Assembly (NCBI GenBank): GCA_013042475.1 | Contig: JABDQA010000183.1 | Location: 1 to 50,827 of the forward strand | Reading direction: 5' to 3' | From: Desulfofustis sp. | GTDB taxonomy: Bacteria; Desulfobacterota; Desulfobulbia; Desulfobulbales; Desulfocapsaceae | DNA length: 50,827 nucleotides | In this document: in pieces, positions 8,144 through 15,660 of the stretch | Position numbering within the stretch: position 1 is the first letter of the stretch | Layout: the number at the start of each line of letters is the position of its first letter | Program-made: the position numbers and the translations under genes | Notes under the pieces: model-generated | Database searches by the model: none | What the model was told of the DNA's origin: nothing | What the model saw: only the letters and a program-made list of their open reading frames with translations

Positions 8144-8809
8144 TTATTCATAAAAGCGGGTAAATTCTTCGACCGCAAGCCGCGGTGTCCGATAACTATT
8201 TACCAGTGCTTCGGTGTCCTCGTAACCCAGGGCCATGCCGCCCAGAAGAATCGATTCATTGGGAAAGCCCAGTGCTTCTTTGACAATTTGGGGAAATTCC
8301 CCAAGTGCTGCCTGGGGGCAAGTAGCCAGGCCCTCCTCAACCGCGGCCAGCATTATTGACTGCATGAACATCCCGTAATCCATATAAGAGCCTGTCTCCA
8401 AACCGGAATCCATGAAAAAGAAGAGGGCAACCGGTGCATCGAAGGAGCGGTAGTTGGCCACCCACTGTTCCAGTCGACGTTCCTTGTCCTGCCGCTTGAT
8501 ACCGAGCGTCTCATAAAGCTGCAGACCGCAGTCGAAACGTCTGGTTTTGTAAGGCTCCACCCACTTGAGTGGGTAGTATTGAAAATCCATGACCGGCTTC
8601 ACGCCGTTTCTAAAGGCTGTTTCAATTTCCTCCTGCAGCCTCATCTTGGTGTCGCCGCTCACCGCGGCTACCTGCCAGGGCTGGGTATTTACACCCGAGG
8701 GCGTATGGCGGGCTGCTTCCAGTATGGCAATCACTTTTTCCTTGCTGACCTCGCGGTCCAGAAACGCCCTTGTCGACTTTCTATTCTTCAGTGCCTCACG
8801 TACGTCCAT
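8144..8809 (-). CDS. nitroreductase-family FMN oxidoreductase
   Basis: A 221-residue member of the nitroreductase superfamily. FMN-binding landmarks are RKSTRAFLDREV near the N-terminus, AARHTPSGVNTQPW, and AALGEFPQI with LLGGMALGYED near the C-terminus. Such enzymes use NAD(P)H to reduce nitroaromatics, quinones or related electrophiles in the cytoplasm. The ATG at 8809 has a GGAGGGGGAG site. It lies 32 bases after the large sensor gene on the same strand and may share its transcript. Its physiological substrate cannot be inferred. Confidence 0.9.
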   Translation of the reverse strand: MDVREALKNRKSTRAFLDREVSKEKVIAILEAARHTPSGVNTQPWQVAAVSGDTKMRLQEEIETAFRNGVKPVMDFQYYPLKWVEPYKTRRFDCGLQLYETLGIKRQDKERRLEQWVANYRSFDAPVALFFFMDSGLETGSYMDYGMFMQSIMLAAVEEGLATCPQAALGEFPQIVKEALGFPNESILLGGMALGYEDTEALVNSYRTPRLAVEEFTRFYE

Positions 8810-8841
8810 AGCTCCCCCTCCAGGTGACCGCCCATTTGCTT

Positions 8842-11769
8842 TTAAAAATAGATTTCGTTGTGGCCAACCAAACTCAACCGTTTCCTCAATTGATTGATAT
8901 TTCCTAATATCTTCTCAAGCAACTCCTTCTCCATATGGCTGATCTCGTTAATATGTACGTGGTTGTCCGGTGGTTTTCCCTCGTCAATTCTCTTGACCTG
9001 GTGCCTGAACCTAAGCTGCATAAGATAATTGTAGGATTCAACGATCTCCTGGTGTAACTCGGGTTTGATTGCGTTTGTCTCCAGAAGCAGGTTGATCCGC
9101 TGCAGGGTATTGGTTATTTCAAGTCCGTAAAAAATCGCATAAATTCTGGCAAAGCCAACAATCTGGGCAATCACGTGCTTGATATTGAAAGTATCAACAT
9201 GGGGACCGTTGGATTCGACTGAGAGTTTCCCAAAAAAATCGATAGGCACTTTGAAAAGCAGGGTGTTCTGCGCCATCTGGTACAGAAAGGCTTTCTGATT
9301 CTGGGCCAGGCTGCGAATATGCGCATGCAGGTCCGCCACAAAACGATGGTCACCAAAGAGACAGCGAAAATCGAAGAAGATGGAGATTTCCATTAGGTCT
9401 TCAGGCGTTGACTCACCAATCCAGCTGCTGAAATAGGATTTCCACACCGATATTGGCTGACACCATTTTGGCGTCATGGCCATGATTTCACCTTTGCAGA
9501 ACTGGTAGCCGACCTCGTCGAGCCAGGTACAGATCATGGTGGCGAATCGATGGAAATAATCATGCACCTGTCCTGCCATGGACTCATCGACATCCTCGAA
9601 AATGACGGCATTGTCCTGGTCTGTCACCAGGGTCTGTTCTCCCCGGCCTTCACTGCCCACGCTGATGAAAGCAAAGCGTACCGGTGGCTCGCCGATTTTC
9701 TCAATGGCCATATCCACAAGTCTTTCCAGTACCGTATCGGAAATTGTCGTGATGATCCTGGTGATATTTCGTGCGTGCGCACCTGAATCATTCAAGGCCT
9801 TGATGATCCTGGACAACCGATAATGGCTTTGGACGATTTCCTCGACGCTGGCGGCAGCCCTGATCTGCTCGATAACGAAGTTAGCCGAATAGCGGTGAAC
9901 GTCAAGCAACTCCTCGTTGCTGATCACCCCCAGAACCGCATCGTGCTCGTCACGAATGACAAGATAGTCGATATCTTTCTCCTGCAGCAGCATGGCGGCT
10001 TCGAAAATCAGGGCGTTGTCCTCGACATAGATCAGAGGAGTTTGCATGATCTGTCCGACTTCGGTAGTACCGGGCAGCTCCCGGGCAAGCACCCGCTCCC
10101 GCAGGAGAGTGTCCGAGACCAGGCCGACCATGGCCTCATCGTCTCTGACCAGGATCGCCTTGGTGCCTTCTTCACTCATCAGTTCAGCTGCTTTCTGTAC
10201 CTGGGTGGTCTTCTCACAAGAAACAAAAGGGCCCAGTGCACTGCCGATCGGCTGGTTCATGAACATCAGCGAAGTCTGCAGTTCGACGATCAGCCGTTCC
10301 CGTTCCTCGGCAGTCTTCTGCTGACTGGAGACGTCTTCGATGAGCCCGTCGATATAGGTGACTTTGCCTTGAAGATCCCTCCCCTCGATCATCGATAGCG
10401 ACACGATCTCTGCTTGCCCCGATGATTTTTTTACCGGGAATATCAACTCCCTGGCTATACCGTCCTGGTCGAAACTGATGTCCAGCGGAGATGATGATTT
10501 ATCTTGCTCGAGGTGGTCGAACAGGTCGGAATCAAGGACCTCGCTCTCATCTTCGAGACCGAATAAGCTCAGGGTGGATGGATTGGCTTCCAGAATTCGG
10601 TAGTGCGGCCCCGGTGTGGTCCTGATAATGCCAATCTGCAGGCGACTGATGAGCTGTCTGTAGCGCTCCCTGCTTTCATCAAGTTCCTCCTTGATCCGCT
10701 TTGCTATGCTGACATCCCGGGCAGTCAGCACAAAGACCTTGTGATTGCCGAGATCTTTGCGGCTGATGCCCAACATCACCTCTGTGTGCCCGCCGTCCCG
10801 TCGCCTGAGCAAGGCTTCCTGCTCTCCATCTAGGTCCGCTCCGTGCACCATCAGGTCGGCCAGACTGTCACTGCCCTCTGGCTCCTTAACCGGGCTGGAA
10901 AAAAGCTCGGTCGGGTTCATCGACTCAAGTTCGGAACTTGGATAACCACTGATCTGCTCCATCCCGGTATTGGCGTAAATACATACCCCCCGGTGGATCA
11001 TCATGATCGGATCAACCGCCGATTCGACCAGTGTCTTGTACTTGACCTGCGAGTGGCGCAATTCCTCTTCGACATTGCGGCGTCGGCGCTCGATTAGCAT
11101 GCTGCGCGCCACCACGAAGAGCAGCAGAACCGAGATGCAGCTTACGGTCAGGTAAATCACCCGTGACAAACGGCTGGTTATCGCATGATTCTTTTCTTCA
11201 ACATCGTCAAGAAATACGCCGGTCCCGACCACCCAGCCCCAGGGCTCGAATTTTTTTACATAGGCGAGCTTCGGTACCTCCCGCTCTTCCCCATACTTGC
11301 GGTGCCAGACATATTCGACGTAACCACTGTCTGACTGCGAGGCTGCCTCAATAAATTCCATGAAGTTTTTTTTGCCGCCAATCCCTTCGTAGTCACTGAG
11401 GTCGCCGCCAACCAAATCCTTCGAGTAAGGATGCATGATCAGCCGCGGCTGCATATCCGATATCCAGAAATAGTCTCTGAAATCGTCGCCGTAACGCAGA
11501 TGTTCGATCTCACCGATGGCCTTCGCTTGGGCCTCCGCCCTGCTCATTCGCTCGGCTCGCTCTTCTTTTTCGTAGAGCACCATAATTGACCAGGAGATGT
11601 TTACCAGCTCCTTGATCATATCCCGTTTACTCTCCAGGAAGGTCTCTTTGAAATTAGGGATTATCAAAAGGTAGGTGGAACCGATCAATGTACCAATGGC
11701 CAGTACTGCAGGAAGTATGATACCGACGATAAATCTGAGCCAGGGTTTTGATCGCTTCCGCTCGGGCAT
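8842..11769 (-). CDS. membrane sensor: Cache-PAS-PAS-CBS pair-DUF294 nucleotidyltransferase
   Basis: A 975-residue multidomain sensor. Order: TM helix (12-36), extracytoplasmic single-Cache domain (about 40-200, with DYFWISDMQPRLIMHPY and WGWVVGTGVFLDDVE), second TM (about 205-228), two PAS domains (about 240-490), a CBS pair (about 510-640), and a DUF294/GlnD-like nucleotidyltransferase domain with its helical partner to the C-terminus. The nucleotidyltransferase motif GSEGRGEQTLVTDQDN is at about 703-718, with the metal-binding Asp residues present. No histidine kinase, GGDEF or methyl-accepting domain is visible, so the output is presumably the nucleotidyltransferase. An upstream in-frame GTG at 11820 is possible, but the ATG at 11769 places the first TM normally. 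It follows the HD-GYP gene closely on the same strand. Confidence 0.85.
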   Translation of the reverse strand: MPERKRSKPWLRFIVGIILPAVLAIGTLIGSTYLLIIPNFKETFLESKRDMIKELVNISWSIMVLYEKEERAERMSRAEAQAKAIGEIEHLRYGDDFRDYFWISDMQPRLIMHPYSKDLVGGDLSDYEGIGGKKNFMEFIEAASQSDSGYVEYVWHRKYGEEREVPKLAYVKKFEPWGWVVGTGVFLDDVEEKNHAITSRLSRVIYLTVSCISVLLLFVVARSMLIERRRRNVEEELRHSQVKYKTLVESAVDPIMMIHRGVCIYANTGMEQISGYPSSELESMNPTELFSSPVKEPEGSDSLADLMVHGADLDGEQEALLRRRDGGHTEVMLGISRKDLGNHKVFVLTARDVSIAKRIKEELDESRERYRQLISRLQIGIIRTTPGPHYRILEANPSTLSLFGLEDESEVLDSDLFDHLEQDKSSSPLDISFDQDGIARELIFPVKKSSGQAEIVSLSMIEGRDLQGKVTYIDGLIEDVSSQQKTAEERERLIVELQTSLMFMNQPIGSALGPFVSCEKTTQVQKAAELMSEEGTKAILVRDDEAMVGLVSDTLLRERVLARELPGTTEVGQIMQTPLIYVEDNALIFEAAMLLQEKDIDYLVIRDEHDAVLGVISNEELLDVHRYSANFVIEQIRAAASVEEIVQSHYRLSRIIKALNDSGAHARNITRIITTISDTVLERLVDMAIEKIGEPPVRFAFISVGSEGRGEQTLVTDQDNAVIFEDVDESMAGQVHDYFHRFATMICTWLDEVGYQFCKGEIMAMTPKWCQPISVWKSYFSSWIGESTPEDLMEISIFFDFRCLFGDHRFVADLHAHIRSLAQNQKAFLYQMAQNTLLFKVPIDFFGKLSVESNGPHVDTFNIKHVIAQIVGFARIYAIFYGLEITNTLQRINLLLETNAIKPELHQEIVESYNYLMQLRFRHQVKRIDEGKPPDNHVHINEISHMEKELLEKILGNINQLRKRLSLVGHNEIYF

Positions 11770-11824
11770 GGCGTAACCAAGATTGTTGCAAAAGGCAGAA
11801 TACCTCTTGCAGAATCGCACTTGT

Positions 11825-13000
11825 TTAAATAAACAGCTGCGGTTGAGATGGACCGCCCACCAGTTTCATTCTCTGCCTGTAGTTGGCCAGACATTTTCGT
11901 TCCGCCCCATTGATGTGTATGTCGAACACTTCGGGCCGGGCCTCAAGAACATTGAAAAACGCATTAACGATCATGGGGTCAAAATGGGCACCTGCGTTCT
12001 GATGAAGATTGACGATCACATCTTCGAGTTTCATTTTGGCAAAATAGGTACGTCCTGCGAGCATCGTTTCTACTGCATCGCAAAGGGTCAGTATTCTCGC
12101 CCCCAACGGTATGAACTCCCCCTTCAACCCATCAGGATAGCCGCTACCGTCGAATCTTTCATGATGGTGCAGAATCAGCGGCACCACGTCATTGAGGAAA
12201 TTGAGCGGCTTGGCAATCCGGGCGCCGATTACCGGATGCAGCTTGACGATATCCATCTCCTTGCGCGACAGGATGCCAAGCCGCTCGAGAATATCGTCAT
12301 TCATGCCGATCTTGCCTATATCGTGAAGCAGGCCGCCATGATAGATGGTCTCAATATCGGTGTCAGATAGCTTCAATTCCTCGGCCACTGATTTTGCAAA
12401 GCGCGCCACTCTTACACTGTGACCGTGGGTGGATTCATCCTTGGCCTCGAGTGCCAGGGTGAATCCTTCGACCATCTGCCTGAGGTTCTGCACCATTTTC
12501 TCATCATAGCTGAAGGCCTTGTGGAGGGCGATGGCCCCCTGCTCACCGAGGGCGGTGAGAATTTCAGTTTCTTCGGTGCTTAGTTTTTTATGACTGTAAA
12601 AGTAAACCGCCAGGATGCCGGCATAGTTGCCAATGATATCAAAGAACATCCCCGTAATGGAACCGACGCTTCTCTTGCCGATAGTATCGAGGTCGGGGAT
12701 TCTCTCGTCGGTTTTGGCGTCCTCGATCCAGATGATGGGTCCCTGGTCGCTGGCAAAGATATGGTTGAGCTCCCGGTAGTCCACATTGGCAAGACTTCGG
12801 TATGGAAAGCCGTCTGAAACCTTGGTTTCGATTTTTTCCTGACGCCGGTCGACAATCCAGTAAATACAGCCTTTGGCACCAAGAATTTCTTTAATATTGC
12901 GAACGATATGGCCAAGGATTTCGGTGGTGTTTCCTCCGGAATGTATGGCTTTGCTTACCTGTGAAAAGACTTTGAAAAAGTCTTTATAATCACTACTCAT
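11825..13000 (-). CDS. GAF-HD-GYP cyclic-di-GMP phosphodiesterase-like protein
   Basis: A 391-residue cytoplasmic signalling protein. The GAF-type sensory domain covers about residues 10-165. The HD-GYP domain begins near 175 and keeps HGHSVRVARF, the HD pair in LLHDIGKIG (226-227), HPVIGARI, the HHHE cluster near 278-281 and GYP at 287-289. All metal-binding residues of active HD-GYP enzymes appear present. The family linearises cyclic di-GMP. The ATG at 13000 follows a GAGGATC site. The sensor with the nucleotidyltransferase domain starts 55 bases after the stop, or four bases if its GTG start is used, so the two likely form one regulatory unit. Confidence 0.92.
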   Translation of the reverse strand: MSSDYKDFFKVFSQVSKAIHSGGNTTEILGHIVRNIKEILGAKGCIYWIVDRRQEKIETKVSDGFPYRSLANVDYRELNHIFASDQGPIIWIEDAKTDERIPDLDTIGKRSVGSITGMFFDIIGNYAGILAVYFYSHKKLSTEETEILTALGEQGAIALHKAFSYDEKMVQNLRQMVEGFTLALEAKDESTHGHSVRVARFAKSVAEELKLSDTDIETIYHGGLLHDIGKIGMNDDILERLGILSRKEMDIVKLHPVIGARIAKPLNFLNDVVPLILHHHERFDGSGYPDGLKGEFIPLGARILTLCDAVETMLAGRTYFAKMKLEDVIVNLHQNAGAHFDPMIVNAFFNVLEARPEVFDIHINGAERKCLANYRQRMKLVGGPSQPQLFI

Positions 13001-13042
13001 TACAGATCCTCATCCTGACATCACCGGCAAGATCATCCGGCT

Positions 13043-14182
13043 TCAGATTATCTTACGGTGCCTGAATTGTTCTATTTCCGGCCCACTATACCCGAGACCA
13101 CTTAGAATTTCTTCGTTATGCTGGCCGAACCGAGCCGGCCAGGAGCGTATCGAACCGGGTGTCCCACTCAACTTTATTGCTATCCCCAATGATTTTAGTC
13201 TGTTGCCGTCTGGCTGTTCGTGGTCAACGATCATTTCCCGGTCTCTGAACAACGGATGGTCGAATATTTCATCGAAAGTCAGAATTCTCGTACAACAGAC
13301 ATCCAGGTTCTGCAGATATTGTTCCCACTCTTTCCCGCTTTTGGTGAGAAAAATGGTTCTCAGCTCGGCAATAATCTCTTCCCGCCTTGTTTCGTCAAAT
13401 TGCAGGTCAATATATTTCTTAATGGAGAGAGCGGTACACAGCTGCCTCCAGAATCTGTGTTCCAGTGCACCCACCGCGATTGAAGAGCCATCGGCGGTTT
13501 CGTAAGTATTGTAACAGCCATATCGGTGGGAGAGCAGCTCGTTTGATCTTTTGGGCAAGGTGCCCGTCTGCAAGTAGAAATAATGGGGCAGACTCAGAAA
13601 GCCAAGAAGACCGTCGGTCATGGATATGTCAACATACTGTCCCCTGCCGCTCCGGTGTCTGGCCAGAAGCGCCAGCAGGATGCCGATCACCGCGTTCAGG
13701 CTGCCGCCGATGTCACCAATCTGGATACCTGGAATCGATGGAGGACCGGCAGCCGGTCCAATTAGGTCGAGAACGCCGCTGGTCCCCAGATAGTTAATAT
13801 CGTGGCCAGCCTTGTCTGCCCATGGACCGGTCTGTCCGTAACCGCTGATCGAGCAATAGACGATGGCCGGAAAGCGCTGATGTACGGTGTCATAATCGAT
13901 GCCAAGGCGCGCGGCAACGCCAGGCCTGAACCCTTCGATCAGAACATCACACTGATCGGCAAGCTGATCGAATATCCTTTTACCTTCTTCACTCTTGAGA
14001 TTGAGGCTCAGATGCTTTTTGTTTCGGTAGAGGCTGGTAAAAAAGAGATCGTCTGGTTCAAATCGTCTATCCTCGATGCTGATAACCTCTGCTCCATGAT
14101 CAGCCAGCAGCATCGAACAATAGGGGCCGGGCAGCAGTCGGGAAAGATCCAGAACCCTGACACCAGTGAGACTTCCCTTCAT
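13043..14182 (-). CDS. CaiB/BaiF-fold protein, alpha-methylacyl-CoA racemase type
   Basis: A 379-residue family III CoA-transferase fold protein. It carries GVRVLDLSRLLPGP, SGYGQTGPWADKAGHDINYL and IGDIGGSLNAVIG. The His of GHDINY (H127) and the Asp of GDIGG (D157) are 30 residues apart, exactly like the catalytic H126/D156 pair of Mycobacterium tuberculosis alpha-methylacyl-CoA racemase. GHDINY marks racemases rather than formyl-CoA-type transferases. The likely reaction is interconversion of (R)- and (S)-2-methylacyl-CoA in branched-chain degradation. I prefer the ATG at 14182, which has GGGTGA upstream; a GTG at 14191 is possible. It starts shortly after the adenosyltransferase gene's stop. 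Confidence 0.85.
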   Translation of the reverse strand: MKGSLTGVRVLDLSRLLPGPYCSMLLADHGAEVISIEDRRFEPDDLFFTSLYRNKKHLSLNLKSEEGKRIFDQLADQCDVLIEGFRPGVAARLGIDYDTVHQRFPAIVYCSISGYGQTGPWADKAGHDINYLGTSGVLDLIGPAAGPPSIPGIQIGDIGGSLNAVIGILLALLARHRSGRGQYVDISMTDGLLGFLSLPHYFYLQTGTLPKRSNELLSHRYGCYNTYETADGSSIAVGALEHRFWRQLCTALSIKKYIDLQFDETRREEIIAELRTIFLTKSGKEWEQYLQNLDVCCTRILTFDEIFDHPLFRDREMIVDHEQPDGNRLKSLGIAIKLSGTPGSIRSWPARFGQHNEEILSGLGYSGPEIEQFRHRKII

Positions 14183-14200
14183 TTTATTCACCCATGATGA

Positions 14201-14722
14201 TTAGAACTCGACTCCCTTCTGTGCCTTTATCCCCTGCTGGAAGGCATGTTTCACCACCACAATCTCCGATACCGTATCGGCGAGTTCAACGAATTCCGTG
14301 GGCGCGTCGCGGCCAGTGATAATGATGCTCAATCGCTGCGGCTTGGCCTTCAGGGTCTCAACAATTTTCTCAATCGGCAGAAAGTCGAGGTTCGGCAGGT
14401 AGGTCAATTCATCCAGAACCACTAGATCATAGCAATCGCTGGCGATGCGATCGGCAGCCAGGGCAAAGCCTTCTTCGGCCACTTCTTTGTCCTCGTCGAT
14501 CTGCTCCTTGTTGAACACGAAACCTTTTCCGCAAATATACCAGTCAAGGTTGTCTATTGTTTCGGCAAAAAGTCGTTCTCCATATTTTCCCTGGCCTTTG
14601 ATGAACTGGATCATGCATACCTTCTGACCATGGCCAAGAGCCCTGAAGACCGTGCCCAAGGCCGCTGTTGTCTTTCCCTTACCATTACCGGTGTGAATGA
14701 TAATTCTTCCTTTTTTCTCCAT
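14201..14722 (-). CDS. cobO: cob(I)yrinic acid a,c-diamide adenosyltransferase (CobO/BtuR)
   Basis: A 173-residue P-loop enzyme that attaches the adenosyl group to reduced corrinoids in cobalamin synthesis or salvage. The family P-loop GNGKGKTTAALG is at about residues 12-23. VCMIQFIKGQ, DLVVLDELTY and SIIITGRDAP are also diagnostic, as is the length. It heads the minus-strand run that continues with the racemase-like gene 18 bases later. No B12 riboswitch is visible upstream. Pairing with a methylacyl-CoA racemase would suit a B12-dependent acyl-CoA mutase pathway elsewhere in the genome (inference). Confidence 0.94.
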   Translation of the reverse strand: MEKKGRIIIHTGNGKGKTTAALGTVFRALGHGQKVCMIQFIKGQGKYGERLFAETIDNLDWYICGKGFVFNKEQIDEDKEVAEEGFALAADRIASDCYDLVVLDELTYLPNLDFLPIEKIVETLKAKPQRLSIIITGRDAPTEFVELADTVSEIVVVKHAFQQGIKAQKGVEF

Positions 14723-14841
14723 CGATTAACTCTTAGCTTCCTGTTTCATCTACCCTGTTAGTGTCTATAAACGCTTCTCTGCCGCAACTGAAGCTGTACT
14801 CCTCCGACCGGCACGTTAGCGTAGATCTCACATAAAAATGA

Positions 14842-14870
14842 TTGACAAATGCGTGCGGGTGAATTTAAAT
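14842..14870 (+). promoter_or_regulatory. strong sigma70-like promoter
   Basis: A perfect TTGACA (14842-14847), a 17-base spacer and TTAAAT (14865-14870, four of six matches). Transcription should begin near 14877, only a few bases before the palindrome at 14883. Its first gene, if it reads through, is the small membrane protein 500 bases downstream. Confidence 0.6.
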
Positions 14871-14882
14871 CCTGCACTGCAA

Positions 14883-14898
14883 GAACGAGCGCTCGTTC
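14883..14898. promoter_or_regulatory. 16-bp perfect palindrome, probable repressor operator
   Basis: GAACGAGCGCTCGTTC reads identically on both strands and starts 12 bases after the -10 box, a place where a bound dimer would block transcription. Its form resembles TetR-family operators; no such regulator is encoded in this window. As RNA it could also fold as a small hairpin. Confidence 0.6.
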
Positions 14899-14954
14899 AG
14901 GTTAGTGAATATTTACTCATATTAGACCAAAAGCGCTCATTATTTTTTCTTTTT
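14887..14954 (+). terminator. terminator-like fold with long T-tract (attenuator or small-RNA end)
   Basis: GAGCGCT (14887-14893) can pair with AGCGCTC (14932-14938), enclosing a 38-base loop that contains the imperfect palindrome AGTGAATATTTACT (14904-14917). A T-tract TTTTTTCTTTTT follows at 14943-14954. The left arm is also half of the 16-bp palindrome, so the two folds exclude each other. The long loop makes this a weaker terminator than a compact hairpin. Confidence 0.4.
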
Positions 14955-15069
14955 CGGGAGGAGTCGAACGACACTGTATCGAGCACGAAGATCGCAACCC
15001 TGAACGGTTCAGACTCCATCCGGCATTCCCCTCTCAGACACCATCGGATGTATCGCTGAATCCCTTTTC

Positions 15070-15085
15070 GATCGAGCGCTCGATC
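15070..15085. promoter_or_regulatory. second 16-bp perfect palindrome sharing the same core
   Basis: GATCGAGCGCTCGATC is perfectly palindromic and shares the ten-base core CGAGCGCTCG with the palindrome at 14883. The two centres are 187 bases apart. Cooperative binding by one regulator with DNA looping is possible. Confidence 0.55.
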
Positions 15086-15383
15086 AAGATATAGAGACAC
15101 CGCCCATTGCTGCTGATCAACCCATCCGGGGACCCATTTCCGGTCGGGATATACGTCATCTATGAGCGAAGCTTGATCAGATTGTTAACTGAGGTTGTAA
15201 AGAACATTACTTAGAAAGATGTGACCGGTGGTTTTCGCTTTTCGCAAACCGCTGTCCGTATAAAAGCACGCTAATTTAATGTTTCACCCTACTGCAGTGT
15301 TCCAACGGGAGAGGTTGAGGCACACTCCTTTGATTGGTGGAGTATGGGGAAGCTAAACGTCGTCTTTTACCAAGGAGGAGAGC

Positions 15384-15650
15384 ATGAATAGTGCGTACAA
15401 GAAGGAAATACGCTACACGCTGATTTTCAGCGCCCTTTTACTTATCTGTGGCCATCTTGGTCTCATGTTTGTCGCCTTCCCAGGCCTGCAGAACCACATG
15501 ATCTTCGGGTTCCCATCGCAGTACATCATTCCGATTACGTTCGGCTGGCTGGTGCTGATGGCGGTGGTCGGTATCCAGGCAAAGCTGACCAACGATCTGG
15601 ATGATGAAATCGAGGCCCTGAATGCAGAATCCTCGGAAAGCATAGAATAA
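15384..15650 (+). CDS. small membrane partner of a sodium/solute symporter (YjcH-like)
   Basis: An 88-residue protein with two membrane helices (about residues 12-33 and 46-66) and an acidic C-terminal tail containing NDLDDEIEALN. Size, topology and tail resemble YjcH (DUF485) and the small subunits that precede many SSS symporter genes. The ATG at 15384 has a strong AAGGAGGAG site. The symporter starts 10 bases after its stop, so they are surely one operon. Its function is not established; a role in assembly or stability of the symporter is inferred from consistent gene pairing. Confidence 0.75.
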   Translation: MNSAYKKEIRYTLIFSALLLICGHLGLMFVAFPGLQNHMIFGFPSQYIIPITFGWLVLMAVVGIQAKLTNDLDDEIEALNAESSESIE

Positions 15651-15660
15651 GGAGACAGAC

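Larger units (their letters stand above)
14723..15383. other. 661-base gene-free control region
   Basis: No convincing coding sequence lies here. A 73-codon plus-strand frame at 14838-15059 and a 67-codon minus-strand frame at 14897-15100 have no ribosome-binding site and no family resemblance. The region holds a promoter, two related palindromes and a terminator-like fold, each listed separately, and forms the upstream region of the symporter operon. Confidence 0.6.

Noticed and set aside
14838-15059. A 73-codon frame in the gene-free control region
   Set aside because: Its start lies just before the -35 box of the strong promoter, so the promoter could not transcribe it whole, and it has no ribosome-binding site.
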